Shown in pieces: positions 56,588 to 64,000 of a stretch of 64,000 nucleotides of DNA (positions are counted from its first letter, which is position 1; every line of letters begins with the position of its first letter). The notes below the pieces were generated by a model, which was not told the DNA's origin, made no database searches, and saw only the letters and a program-made list of their open reading frames with translations. The translations under genes were made by a program, and so were the position numbers. The DNA is from Stutzerimonas stutzeri RCH2 (GTDB taxonomy: Bacteria > Pseudomonadota > Gammaproteobacteria > Pseudomonadales > Pseudomonadaceae): NCBI RefSeq assembly GCF_000327065.1, contig NC_019936.1, positions 1,798,001-1,862,000 on the forward strand, in the 5' to 3' direction.

Positions 56588-57001
56588 ATGCTGATCGCGT
56601 CGCTGGTCGCATCGCTGGTTGCGCTAGCATTCTGCTGTCTGGGACTGTTGGGCTTCTGCCTATGGCTGCTCAGACGGCAGCGCCTGCTGGCAGAACAACA
56701 GCAGCAGCGCGATGCGAGCAGGGACAAGCGAATCAAGGAGCTGAGCAGCCGTCTGGATGCCTATCTGGAAGGCAGCTTGCGTATGGGCGACGAACTCCGC
56801 GAGCTGAGTCGTATGGTTGCGCCCTTGCCAGAGAAACTCTCTCAGCTCGAGCAGCGAGACCCGAATAATTTTGCCCTGTCCCAAGCGGCCAAACTGGTCG
56901 GCATGGGCGCTAGCATTGATGATCTGACGCAAACCTGTGGCCTTTCGCAGTCCGAGGCCGAGCTGATGAGCAAGTTGCACAAGGCTCGCCAGAAGCCCTG
57001 A
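56588..57001 (+). CDS. DUF2802 family protein
   Basis: 137-aa protein with an N-terminal membrane anchor (about 1-25, LIASLVASLVALAFCCLGLL), a coiled-coil region (about 30-85) and a C-terminal helix-turn-helix-like segment (KLVGMGASIDDLTQTCGLSQ, then SEAELMSKLHK) typical of DUF2802. It follows cheW by 3 bp, a placement conserved in pseudomonads, so a link to chemotaxis or motility is likely; the function is unknown. Confidence 0.85.
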   Translation: MLIASLVASLVALAFCCLGLLGFCLWLLRRQRLLAEQQQQRDASRDKRIKELSSRLDAYLEGSLRMGDELRELSRMVAPLPEKLSQLEQRDPNNFALSQAAKLVGMGASIDDLTQTCGLSQSEAELMSKLHKARQKP

Positions 57002-57132
57002 ACCCAATCAACTTTGCTTTCGACCGCCGTCCCGTCGGTCATTCGGAACCTCCAGCACCCCGCCCATTCCAAACCTCATCGGCTCAGCGTTATTGAGCGC
57101 GTCCATGTCTCGGACTCGGGACGAGGAGGGCA

Positions 57133-57579
57133 ATGATGCGGTGCGTACTGATTCTGCTGTTTTGCGTGGTTTCTTCTGCCTCCGTACAGGCCGCCGAAGC
57201 GCCCGATAACGTCGACGGGGCGATGACCATCAACGTTTTTCAGGCCAAGCGATTGCATGAGCTGGGTGCTGTGTTCATCGATGTGCGTTCTGACCGCGAA
57301 TGGCTATGGGGCCATGTCGAAGGCGCGGTGCATTTCGATCTCGCCAGTGGTTTCGCCAATCTGGCTGCTCGGGAGTGGCCCCGCGAGCTGCCGCTGGTTA
57401 TCTACTGCGACAGCGAGATATGTCCGCGAAGCGCGGAGGCCACACGCTTGGCTGTTGCCTGGGGCTACCAGCAGGTTTTCTATTTCCGCTCGGGTTATTT
57501 CGCCTGGCAGCTACACGACTTTCCGCAGATCACCGGCGAAGATCGGGCTGGCGCAACGCTCAATGCCCAGGCCCATTGA
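57133..57579 (+). CDS. Exported rhodanese-like protein
   Basis: 148-aa protein with a signal peptide (MMRCVLILLFCVVSSASVQAAEA) and one rhodanese domain: VFIDVRSDREWLWGHVEGAVHFDL and a catalytic-loop region VIYCDSEICPRSAEATRLA. The loop is longer than the standard CxxxxR and has a second cysteine. Probably periplasmic, so a role in sulfur or redox chemistry of exported proteins is possible, in keeping with the ccm genes nearby. GAGGAGGG precedes the ATG. The 3' end overlaps the convergent FlhB-like gene by 20 bases. Confidence 0.82.
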   Translation: MMRCVLILLFCVVSSASVQAAEAPDNVDGAMTINVFQAKRLHELGAVFIDVRSDREWLWGHVEGAVHFDLASGFANLAAREWPRELPLVIYCDSEICPRSAEATRLAVAWGYQQVFYFRSGYFAWQLHDFPQITGEDRAGATLNAQAH

Positions 57580-57892
57580 GTAACGGCAGCGATGACGCAG
57601 ACTGCTCGTGCTTCGCTGCCTGAAACCCTGGCGGACACTTGCCCTTCAGATACCAGGCGAAGGCGATGATCTCGGCAATGGTCCGATACAGCGCTTCAGG
57701 GATTTCGTCGCCTAGCTCCAGCCTTGCGAGCAGCCTCACCAGATCGGCGTTTTCGTAGATCGGCACCTCGTGTTCCCGGGCGATCGCCAGGATTGCCTCT
57801 GCCAGCTCATCGTCTCCTTTGGCGCTCAGGCTCGGTGCATTGACGCCGTCGTAGCTGAGGGCGATGGCCTGGCGCGGCGGTTTGTCGGTCAT
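57560..57892 (-). CDS. Stand-alone FlhB C-terminal-domain protein (FlhX type)
   Basis: 110-aa protein matching only the cytoplasmic C-terminal fragment of FlhB: AIALSYDGVNAPSLSAKGDD lines up with the VALKYDG...APRLVAKGGD of the FlhB at 41032, and EVPIYENADLVRLLARLELG with its TVLESPALARAVYYSTEL. It has no membrane domain and no NPTH cleavage site. Such proteins (FlhX) can replace the cleaved fragment in some bacteria. It is translationally coupled to the upstream FliK-like gene (ATGA). Confidence 0.9.
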   Translation of the reverse strand: MTDKPPRQAIALSYDGVNAPSLSAKGDDELAEAILAIAREHEVPIYENADLVRLLARLELGDEIPEALYRTIAEIIAFAWYLKGKCPPGFQAAKHEQSASSLPLLNGPGH

Positions 57893-59418
57893 GCTTTCTC
57901 GTCCACGAAGCGTTGCTCGAGCGTGGTGCTGGGGCCCTGCGGTGGCGTGCCCTGTCGACAGGACAGTTCGCCGACGTTCAATCCCGCAGCCTGCAGTCGA
58001 CCGCGAAGATGGGTGAGTTCGGCGGCGACCAGTTGGGCCGTCGCGCCGCGTTCGGCCCAGAGCTGGCTGGACAGGGTGCCGCGTGTCAGCTGCGCCTGGA
58101 CCTGCAGCGGGCCGAGGGGGGCGACATCGAACGCGAGTTCGATCTTCCAGAGCGGCTCGCCACGTTCCTTGTCATTCCTTTTGGGCTGATCCTCGCGCTG
58201 CATTTTTATCTGCAGCGGCACGATGTCGCGCTGATCGCGCATCGGCAGCTCCAGCTGCCAGGTAGTGAGCAGTGCCCCATCCGGGCCGATCTGAGTCTGG
58301 GCGAGGCTGGACAGCTGATGAGTCTGCAGTCTCGATACCGCAGCGGCTGCGAGCTTGAGCAGCATCTCGAGGTCTGCCTCGTCTTCCAGGCCGGGTGGCA
58401 GCCGGGTCGGTAGCGGGAAGCCGGTTGCAAGCTGGCGAGCGCTGCTCTGTGCCAGAGAGCCCAGGGCTTGGCGGGCGAACGCTGGCAGTGCCTGGCCGAG
58501 CGTTGCTCCCGCCTGGGCGCCGGCCAGCGGCGTGCTGCCAGGAAGGTTGGGCATCTGCGCGAGCAGGCGCAGCAGTCCGGCCTTTAGGTCACCCTGCAGC
58601 CCGTCGGTCTGCCCGGCCAGCAGGCGCGCCTCGAGGAATACGCCACTTCTTCCAAGCGCGGCCGCGAGGGCCTTTGCGTCGCCAAGCTGCTGCATCTCCG
58701 GTATCGATCCAAGCAGTTTTTCGGCTGCTCCGCGCAGCCCATCCGGTAAACCGGAGGCTGTGCCCTGCAGCGCCTTGAACAGCCCTTCCAGTGAGGCCTG
58801 GCGGTTCTGTTGAGCCCCAAGCTGTTCGCCAAGATGCAGTTGATCAAGGCGTCCGCTCAGGGGGAGAAAGGCCAGTGATTGCCCGCCCTTGACCTGCGCG
58901 GTCAGGAGGCTGCCGAGTGCGAGTGGGCTGGTCGACTCGAGGTTCAGCTTCTGTCCGGCTACGGACGAATTGAGCAGGCTGATGACTGCCTTGAAAACCT
59001 TCTGGCCGTCATCTGACTGCTGTTGGCTGGTTGCGACCACCCGGCCTTGAATGACGCTGCCAACGGGCAACTGTTGAAGATCAATCATCGACGCAGGCTG
59101 ACGTCCCGCCGGTTGCGCTGAGGCGAGCAGACGGGTGTCCGACAGTGCGGTGATGATGTACGCGGTGCCAGGAGGCGGGGCCTTGTTGCTGCTGACCTCA
59201 ACGGTTGCCTGGCGCCCGCTGCCCATGGTCAGGCGCAGCACCAGGCGGAATGCCTGCGCCGCCTCTCTGATGCTGATGACCTCCGCCTCGGCATTTTCAC
59301 CCGCCGCGAGCAGGCCCTGCATTGGCTGAAGCAGCTTCAAGGCGAGGTCGCTGGCCGCTATCGCCGGGCGTTGCGCGCTGGCTGGTGGCAGAGCGGTGGT
59401 ACTCTTGATCTCGGTCAT
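57889..59418 (-). CDS. Second FliK-like hook-length-control protein
   Basis: 509-aa, low-complexity (L, A, Q, G rich) protein whose C-terminal third has the FliK-type domain (LTTWQLELPMRDQRDIVPLQ, WKIELAFDVAPLGPLQVQAQ, LRGRLQAAGLNVGELSC). The N-terminal part contains an SPOA-like beta region (VGSVIQGRVVATSQQ). It is not a copy of the fliK at 35221, which it resembles only at the C-terminus. The ATG overlaps nothing upstream, and its stop overlaps the start of the FlhB-like gene, so the two form an operon. Confidence 0.85.
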   Translation of the reverse strand: MTEIKSTTALPPASAQRPAIAASDLALKLLQPMQGLLAAGENAEAEVISIREAAQAFRLVLRLTMGSGRQATVEVSSNKAPPPGTAYIITALSDTRLLASAQPAGRQPASMIDLQQLPVGSVIQGRVVATSQQQSDDGQKVFKAVISLLNSSVAGQKLNLESTSPLALGSLLTAQVKGGQSLAFLPLSGRLDQLHLGEQLGAQQNRQASLEGLFKALQGTASGLPDGLRGAAEKLLGSIPEMQQLGDAKALAAALGRSGVFLEARLLAGQTDGLQGDLKAGLLRLLAQMPNLPGSTPLAGAQAGATLGQALPAFARQALGSLAQSSARQLATGFPLPTRLPPGLEDEADLEMLLKLAAAAVSRLQTHQLSSLAQTQIGPDGALLTTWQLELPMRDQRDIVPLQIKMQREDQPKRNDKERGEPLWKIELAFDVAPLGPLQVQAQLTRGTLSSQLWAERGATAQLVAAELTHLRGRLQAAGLNVGELSCRQGTPPQGPSTTLEQRFVDEKA

Positions 59419-59480
59419 CTTTCCTCAAATGCTCTTACAACCTTTCGCGTTTGCGGCCCTCGGCTCCAAGGGTTGCCATG

Positions 59481-59486
59481 TATAAT
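59481..59486 (+). promoter_or_regulatory. Probable ccm operon -10 box
   Basis: A perfect TATAAT lies 68 bases before the ccmA GTG, in the 135-bp gap between the divergent FliK-like gene and ccmA. I could not find a good -35 at 16-18 bases. Confidence 0.45.
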
Positions 59487-59553
59487 TCCGCCCGCCAGGC
59501 CCTGCTCCCGAAGTATAGCGGCCAGGCCCATTTCATCTTGAGGTGTCGCTAGC

Positions 59554-60189
59554 GTGTCAACTCCCTTCCTCGAAGCTGTAGCGCTCGCTTGTGAGCGGGA
59601 TTGGCGGCTGCTTTTCGACAAACTCGACCTGCGGCTCGAGAGCGGAGAGATGCTGCAGATTTCAGGGCCCAACGGCAGTGGCAAGACCAGTTTGCTGCGT
59701 TTGCTTTGCGGACTGATGCAGCCGACTGCTGGCGAAGTATTGCTCAATGGCCAGTCACTCAATGCCCAGCGTGGCGAGCTGGCGCGCAACCTGTTGTGGA
59801 TCGGCCACGCCGCCGGAATCAAGGGCTTGCTGACGGCCGAAGAGAATCTCACCTGGCTTTGCGCATTGCACCAGCCGACCAACCGTGAAGCCATCTGGCA
59901 CGCTCTTGCCGAAGTAGGACTGCGTGGTTTCGAGGACGTGCCCTGCCACACCCTTTCTGCTGGCCAGCAACGTCGCGTAGGCCTGGCGCGTCTTTATCTC
60001 TCACCGCCCCCGCTGTGGATTCTCGACGAACCTTTTACAGCCCTCGACAAACACGGTGTAGCGCAGCTTGAGAGGCACCTGGCTGCGCATTGCGAACAGG
60101 GTGGGTTGGTCGTGCTCACCACGCACCACAGCCTGACGGAAAAGCCTGCCGGTTATCGTGAACTGGACCTGGGGCAGCGTGCCGCATGA
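59554..60189 (+). CDS. ccmA: Cytochrome c maturation ATP-binding protein CcmA
   Basis: 211-aa ABC ATPase of the CcmABCD complex that releases haem-charged CcmE. Walker [10 protein letters not shown] (38-46), signature LSAGQQRR (134-141), Walker [13 protein letters not shown] and the switch histidine in TTHH are present. GTG start ([12 protein letters not shown]). Overlaps ccmB by 4 bases. Confidence 0.95.
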   Translation: MSTPFLEAVALACERDWRLLFDKLDLRLESGEMLQISGPNGSGKTSLLRLLCGLMQPTAGEVLLNGQSLNAQRGELARNLLWIGHAAGIKGLLTAEENLTWLCALHQPTNREAIWHALAEVGLRGFEDVPCHTLSAGQQRRVGLARLYLSPPPLWILDEPFTALDKHGVAQLERHLAAHCEQGGLVVLTTHHSLTEKPAGYRELDLGQRAA

Positions 60190-60857
60190 GTAGCGTATTC
60201 ACATTGCTGCTGGCGCGGGAAACGCGCCTGTTGTTCCGCCGTCCGGCTGAGCTGGCCAACCCGCTGGTGTTCTTCGCCATCGTCATCGCTTTGTTTCCAT
60301 TGGCGGTAGGGCCGGAAACGCAGCTGCTGCAAACCATTTCGCCTGGCCTGGTATGGGTCGCTGCGTTGCTGGCAGTGCTGCTCTCGCTCGATGGACTGTT
60401 TCGCAGCGATTTCGAGGATGGGTCGCTCGAGCAGTGGGTCGTTTCGCCGCACCCCCTCGCGCTCCTGGTGCTCGCCAAGGTGCTGGCACACTGGGCTTTT
60501 TCCGGTTTGGCGCTGGTTCTGCTGGCGCCGCTTTTGGGCTTGATGTTGGGGCTGCCGCTTGGGACCATTCCGGTGCTGCTGATCTCGCTGCTGCTTGGTA
60601 CGCCGATTCTGAGCCTGCTCGGTGCGGTTGGCGCAGCACTGACAGTAGGGCTCAAGCGCGGTGGGCTTCTGCTGGCATTGCTCATCCTGCCTCTCTACAT
60701 ACCGGTATTGATCCTCGGCAGCGGTGCGCTTCAAGCGGCGCTGCAGGGGCTACCGGCAGTCGGGCACTTGCTCTGGTTGGCCAGCCTGACCGCGCTGGCC
60801 GTTACTCTTACACCCTTTGCGATAGCTGCCGGGCTGAAGATCAGCGTCGGCGAATAG
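60186..60857 (+). CDS. ccmB: Haem exporter permease CcmB
   Basis: 223-aa membrane protein with six hydrophobic segments and the family motifs [40 protein letters not shown] and [11 protein letters not shown]. Overlaps ccmA (ATGA). Confidence 0.96.
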   Translation: MSSVFTLLLARETRLLFRRPAELANPLVFFAIVIALFPLAVGPETQLLQTISPGLVWVAALLAVLLSLDGLFRSDFEDGSLEQWVVSPHPLALLVLAKVLAHWAFSGLALVLLAPLLGLMLGLPLGTIPVLLISLLLGTPILSLLGAVGAALTVGLKRGGLLLALLILPLYIPVLILGSGALQAALQGLPAVGHLLWLASLTALAVTLTPFAIAAGLKISVGE

Positions 60858-60937
60858 CGACACACCAGATGGCCGGCGCTTGCGCCTGGTCGATGTAACG
60901 AATCTCGAGGCCCTGTCAGTCAGGGGCTCGCTGGACG

Positions 60938-61705
60938 ATGAGTCATCCGATGAACTGGACATGGTTTCACAAGCTGGGCTCACCCAAATGGTTCTATGAA
61001 ATCAGCGGTCGCTGGCTGCCCTGGCTGGCCTGGGCAGCCGTTCTGCTGGTCAGTGTCGGCGTGATCTGGGGGCTGGCGTTTGCGCCCGAGGATTACCAGC
61101 AGGGCAACAGTTTCCGGATCATCTATATCCATGTGCCGGCTGCCTTCCTGGCTCAGTCCATCTACGTCATGCTCGCCGTGGCGGGTGTGGTGGGGCTGGT
61201 CTGGAAAATGAAGCTCGCCGACGTCGCCTTGCAGCAGGCTGCGCCGATCGGCGCCTGGATGACCTTCATCGCACTGCTTACCGGCGCGGTTTGGGGCAAG
61301 CCGACCTGGGGTGCCTGGTGGGTCTGGGATGCGCGCCTGACCTCGATGCTCATTCTGCTGTTCCTGTACTTCGGCATCATTGCGCTCGGCCAGGCCATCA
61401 GTAATCGTGACAGCGCGGCCAAGGCTTGCGCGGTGTTGGCCATCGTTGGGGTGGTGAACATCCCGATCATCAAATATTCGGTGGAGTGGTGGAACACCTT
61501 GCACCAGCCAGCCACCTTCAAGGTCACCGAGAAACCAGCCATGCCCGTGGAAATGTGGCTGCCACTGCTGGTGATGGTGATCGGTTTCTACTGCTTCTTT
61601 ACCGTGGTGCTGCTGATGCGCATGCGTCTGGAAGTGCTGCGCCGTGAATCGCGTGCCAGCTGGGTGAAGAATGAGGTCAAGGCTCTGGTAGGAAACAACT
61701 CGTGA
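60938..61705 (+). CDS. ccmC: Haem-handling protein CcmC
   Basis: 255-aa membrane protein that transfers haem to CcmE. Six membrane segments and the tryptophan-rich WWD motif [19 protein letters not shown], with the flanking haem-binding histidines in [11 protein letters not shown] and [12 protein letters not shown]. Starts 80 bp after ccmB; its stop overlaps the ccmD GTG. Confidence 0.96.
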   Translation: MSHPMNWTWFHKLGSPKWFYEISGRWLPWLAWAAVLLVSVGVIWGLAFAPEDYQQGNSFRIIYIHVPAAFLAQSIYVMLAVAGVVGLVWKMKLADVALQQAAPIGAWMTFIALLTGAVWGKPTWGAWWVWDARLTSMLILLFLYFGIIALGQAISNRDSAAKACAVLAIVGVVNIPIIKYSVEWWNTLHQPATFKVTEKPAMPVEMWLPLLVMVIGFYCFFTVVLLMRMRLEVLRRESRASWVKNEVKALVGNNS

Positions 61706-61878
61706 ACTTTTCGTCCTTCGCCGATTTCATCGCCATGGGCAATCATGGCGTGTACGTCTGGACCTCTTACGGCATCAGCCTGGCTGTCCTGATTCTCAAC
61801 GTCGTACTGCCTGTACTGGCCCGTCGGCGTTACCTGCAAGATGAGGCGCGTCGTTTGCGCCGGGAGGAGTCGAAGTGA
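61702..61878 (+). CDS. ccmD: Small haem-exporter subunit CcmD
   Basis: 58-aa protein that stabilises the CcmC-CcmE haem complex. The GTG at 61702 overlaps the ccmC stop. The sequence begins [20 protein letters not shown], has one membrane segment (about 18-38) and a basic, [16 protein letters not shown] tail, all typical of CcmD. The stop overlaps the ccmE start. Confidence 0.93.
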   Translation: MNFSSFADFIAMGNHGVYVWTSYGISLAVLILNVVLPVLARRRYLQDEARRLRREESK

Positions 61879-62342
61879 ATCCGGTGCGCAAGAAGCGTCT
61901 TTTCATCGTCCTGGCGATTGTCGCTGGTGTCGGTATCGCCGTGGCGCTGGCGTTGTCCGCCCTGCAGCAGAACATCAACCTGTTCTACACGCCGACCCAG
62001 ATCGCAGCGGGTGAAGCGCCAGAGGGCACCCGAATCCGTGCGGGGGGGCTGGTCGAGGAAGGATCGGTCAAGCGCACCAACGATTCGCTGAGCGTCGCCT
62101 TCCGTGTCACCGACGGCGCCCAGGCGATCACCATCACCTACCAGGGGATCCTCCCGGACCTGTTCCGTGAAGGGCAGGGCATCGTCGCGCTGGGTCGGGT
62201 CAATGCCGACGGCGTGCTGGTGGCCGACGAGGTACTAGCCAAGCATGACGAAAACTACATGCCGCCCGAAGTGACTCAGGCGCTGGAGAAGAGCGGCATG
62301 ATGAAACACTACGAGGGTGGCAAGCAGGAGTATGCGAAATGA
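61875..62342 (+). CDS. ccmE: Periplasmic haem chaperone CcmE
   Basis: 155-aa protein with one N-terminal anchor (about 8-28) and a periplasmic beta-barrel that carries haem covalently on H124 in [15 protein letters not shown]128 is the usual axial ligand. GTG start overlaps ccmD; the stop overlaps the ccmF ATG. Confidence 0.96.
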   Translation: MNPVRKKRLFIVLAIVAGVGIAVALALSALQQNINLFYTPTQIAAGEAPEGTRIRAGGLVEEGSVKRTNDSLSVAFRVTDGAQAITITYQGILPDLFREGQGIVALGRVNADGVLVADEVLAKHDENYMPPEVTQALEKSGMMKHYEGGKQEYAK

Positions 62343-64000
62343 TTCCTGAGCTCGGCCATCTGGCGATGATTCTGGCGTTGTGCCTGGCGGTGGTGCAGGC
62401 CACGCTCCCCCTGATCGGTGCCTGGCGCGGCGACCGACAGTGGATGGGCCTGGCGCAACCGGCTGCCTGGGGCCAGTTCGCCTTTCTCGGCTTCTCCTTT
62501 GCCTGCCTGACCTATGCATTCATGGTCGACGACTTCTCCGTCGCCTATGTCGCGCACAATTCCAACAGTGCCTTGCCCTGGTACTACAAATTCAGCGCCG
62601 TCTGGGGTGCGCACGAAGGCTCGCTGTTGCTGTGGGCTTTCATCCTGGCTGGCTGGACCTTCGCTGTGGCGGTGTTCTCCCGTCAGCTTCCGGAGGACAT
62701 GCTGGCGCGCGTGCTGGGCGTCATGGGGCTTATCAGCATCGGCTTCCTGCTGTTCCTGATCGTCACGTCCAACCCCTTCGAGCGCCTGCTGCCTCAGGTT
62801 CCGGTGGACGGTCGCGACCTCAACCCGCTGCTGCAGGATTTCGGCCTTATCGTCCACCCGCCGATGCTCTACATGGGCTATGTGGGCTTCTCTGTCGCCT
62901 TCGCGTTTGCAATCGCCGCGCTGCTCGGCGGTCGCCTGGATGCCGCCTGGGCCCGCTGGTCCCGTCCGTGGACGCTCGTTGCGTGGGCGTTCCTGGGGTT
63001 GGGTATCGCACTGGGTTCCTGGTGGGCGTATTACGAGCTCGGCTGGGGCGGCTGGTGGTTCTGGGATCCAGTGGAAAACGCGTCCTTCATGCCATGGCTG
63101 GTCGGAACCGCGTTGATTCACTCGCTTGCGGTTACCGAGAAGCGTGGCGTGTTCAAGAGCTGGACAGTTTTGCTGGCGATCGCTGCCTTCTCCCTGAGCT
63201 TGCTCGGTACCTTCCTGGTTCGTTCGGGCGTACTGACGTCGGTCCATGCATTCGCTACTGACCCCGAGCGCGGCGTCTTCATTCTGGTCTTCCTGCTGAT
63301 GGTGGTCGGCGGTTCGCTGACGTTGTTTGCGCTGCGCGCGCCGGTGGTCAAGAGTCAGGTCGGCTTCGGCCTCTGGTCTCGTGAAACGCTGTTGCTGGTC
63401 AATAACTTGCTGCTCGTCGTGGCCACCGCGATGATTCTGCTCGGCACGCTCTATCCCTTGCTACTGGATGCGTTGTCCGGCGCCAAGCTCTCCGTTGGGC
63501 CTCCGTACTTCAACGCCATGTTCGTGCCGCTGATTGGCGCGCTGATGGTCACGCTCGGCGTAGGCATCCTGGTGCGCTGGAAGGACACGCCGCTGAAGTG
63601 GTTGCTCGGCATGCTCACGCCGGTGCTGATCACCAGCGTGGTGCTCGGCGGGCTGGGCTCGTTGCTCTTCGGTGACTTCAACTGGGCGGTGCTTGCAGTG
63701 TCACTGCTGGCGGCCTGGGTGGTCATCGCCAGCATTCGTGATCTGCTGGACAAGACTCGTCACAAGGGCCTGCTCAAGGGTGTGCGCAGCCTGGCACCGA
63801 GCTACTGGGGGATGCACCTGGCGCACCTCGGGTTGGCTGTCTGTGCCATTGGCGTGGTGCTCACCAGCCATCAGAGTGCCGAGCGCGACCTGCGCTTGGC
63901 TCCCGGTGAGTCGCTGTCGCTTGGCGGCTACGAGTTCGTCTTCGAAGGCGCCGTGCACCATGAGGGGCCGAACTTCACCTCGGACAAGGCGACCGTTCGC
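62339..64000 (+). CDS. ccmF: Haem lyase subunit CcmF, 3' truncated by window edge
   Basis: Large membrane protein of the cytochrome c haem ligation complex. The frame starts at ATG 62339, overlapping the ccmE stop, and remains open for 554 codons to the window end; the full family length is about 650. Motifs: [31 protein letters not shown], the WWD segment [20 protein letters not shown] and [15 protein letters not shown]. Confidence 0.95.
   Translation, partial: MIPELGHLAMILALCLAVVQATLPLIGAWRGDRQWMGLAQPAAWGQFAFLGFSFACLTYAFMVDDFSVAYVAHNSNSALPWYYKFSAVWGAHEGSLLLWAFILAGWTFAVAVFSRQLPEDMLARVLGVMGLISIGFLLFLIVTSNPFERLLPQVPVDGRDLNPLLQDFGLIVHPPMLYMGYVGFSVAFAFAIAALLGGRLDAAWARWSRPWTLVAWAFLGLGIALGSWWAYYELGWGGWWFWDPVENASFMPWLVGTALIHSLAVTEKRGVFKSWTVLLAIAAFSLSLLGTFLVRSGVLTSVHAFATDPERGVFILVFLLMVVGGSLTLFALRAPVVKSQVGFGLWSRETLLLVNNLLLVVATAMILLGTLYPLLLDALSGAKLSVGPPYFNAMFVPLIGALMVTLGVGILVRWKDTPLKWLLGMLTPVLITSVVLGGLGSLLFGDFNWAVLAVSLLAAWVVIASIRDLLDKTRHKGLLKGVRSLAPSYWGMHLAHLGLAVCAIGVVLTSHQSAERDLRLAPGESLSLGGYEFVFEGAVHHEGPNFTSDKATVR

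Noticed and set aside
62380..63261. A 293-codon plus-strand frame inside ccmF
   Set aside because: The frame starting at 62339 reads clear CcmF motifs through the same stretch and stays open to the window end.

Overview
The window is 64 kb of GC-rich chromosome from a pseudomonad. Gene order and protein sequences (FabF-PabC-MltG-Tmk-HolB-PilZ-TatD, the EtfQO/EtfBA pair, fliE through cheW, then ccmABCDEF) point to the Pseudomonas/Stutzerimonas group; the genus is inferred from memory of gene order, not from a search. I see no insertion sequence, phage, integrase, CRISPR array, tRNA or rRNA. Almost everything looks like core genome.

Layout. (1) 1-5700: end of the fatty-acid cluster (fabF, partial at the left edge), then the tightly overlapping pabC-mltG-tmk-holB chain, pilZ and tatD. 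(2) 5800-11600: aromatic amino-acid permease aroP, a probable RgsA small RNA on the minus strand, an orphan class V aminotransferase, a TetR regulator coupled to an odd radical-SAM protein, a DUF4823 lipoprotein and a DUF1285 protein. (3) 11600-15310: electron-transfer-flavoprotein module, etfQO facing away from etfBA around one shared control region with a PsrA-like operator. (4) 15380-26470: mixed accessory and housekeeping genes: solute-binding protein, DUF4398 plus OmpA envelope pair, MocR-type regulator, acidic lipoprotein, CHASE4-PAS-GGDEF-EAL protein, a 55-aa DUF2897 protein, pyrF, two oxidoreductases, benE. (5) 26600-57000: one long flagellar and chemotaxis block, fliEFGHIJ, hsbA-hsbR-hptB, fliKLMNOPQR-flhB, sodC (opposite strand), flhA-flhF-fleN-fliA, cheYZAB, motCD, parC-parP-cheW and a DUF2802 protein. 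(6) 57100-59420: a rhodanese gene and, on the minus strand, a FliK-like gene coupled to a stand-alone FlhB C-terminal-domain gene. (7) 59550-64000: ccmABCDE and the start of ccmF for cytochrome c maturation, running off the right edge.

How the parts work together. The flagellar block encodes the MS ring and switch (FliF, FliG, FliM, FliN), the export gate and ATPase (FlhA, FlhB, FliOPQR, FliHIJ), hook-length control (FliK), polar placement and number control (FlhF, FleN), sigma-28 (FliA), the core chemosensory proteins, the second stator (MotCD) and the ParC/ParP array-positioning pair. Four sites with sigma-54 -24/-12 geometry precede fliE, fliK, fliL and flhA, which would split the block into separately started transcripts under RpoN and presumably FleQ. 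The HsbA/HsbR/HptB relay between fliJ and fliK, the dual GGDEF-EAL enzyme, PilZ and RgsA make the window rich in genes for the motile-to-sessile decision.

I found no clearly new multi-gene system. The observations most worth following are the FliK-like/stand-alone FlhB-C pair, the CX4CX2C radical-SAM protein coupled to a TetR regulator, the threefold acidic repeat in the CheA linker, sodC lodged between flhB and flhA, and the shared PsrA-like operator between the etf genes.
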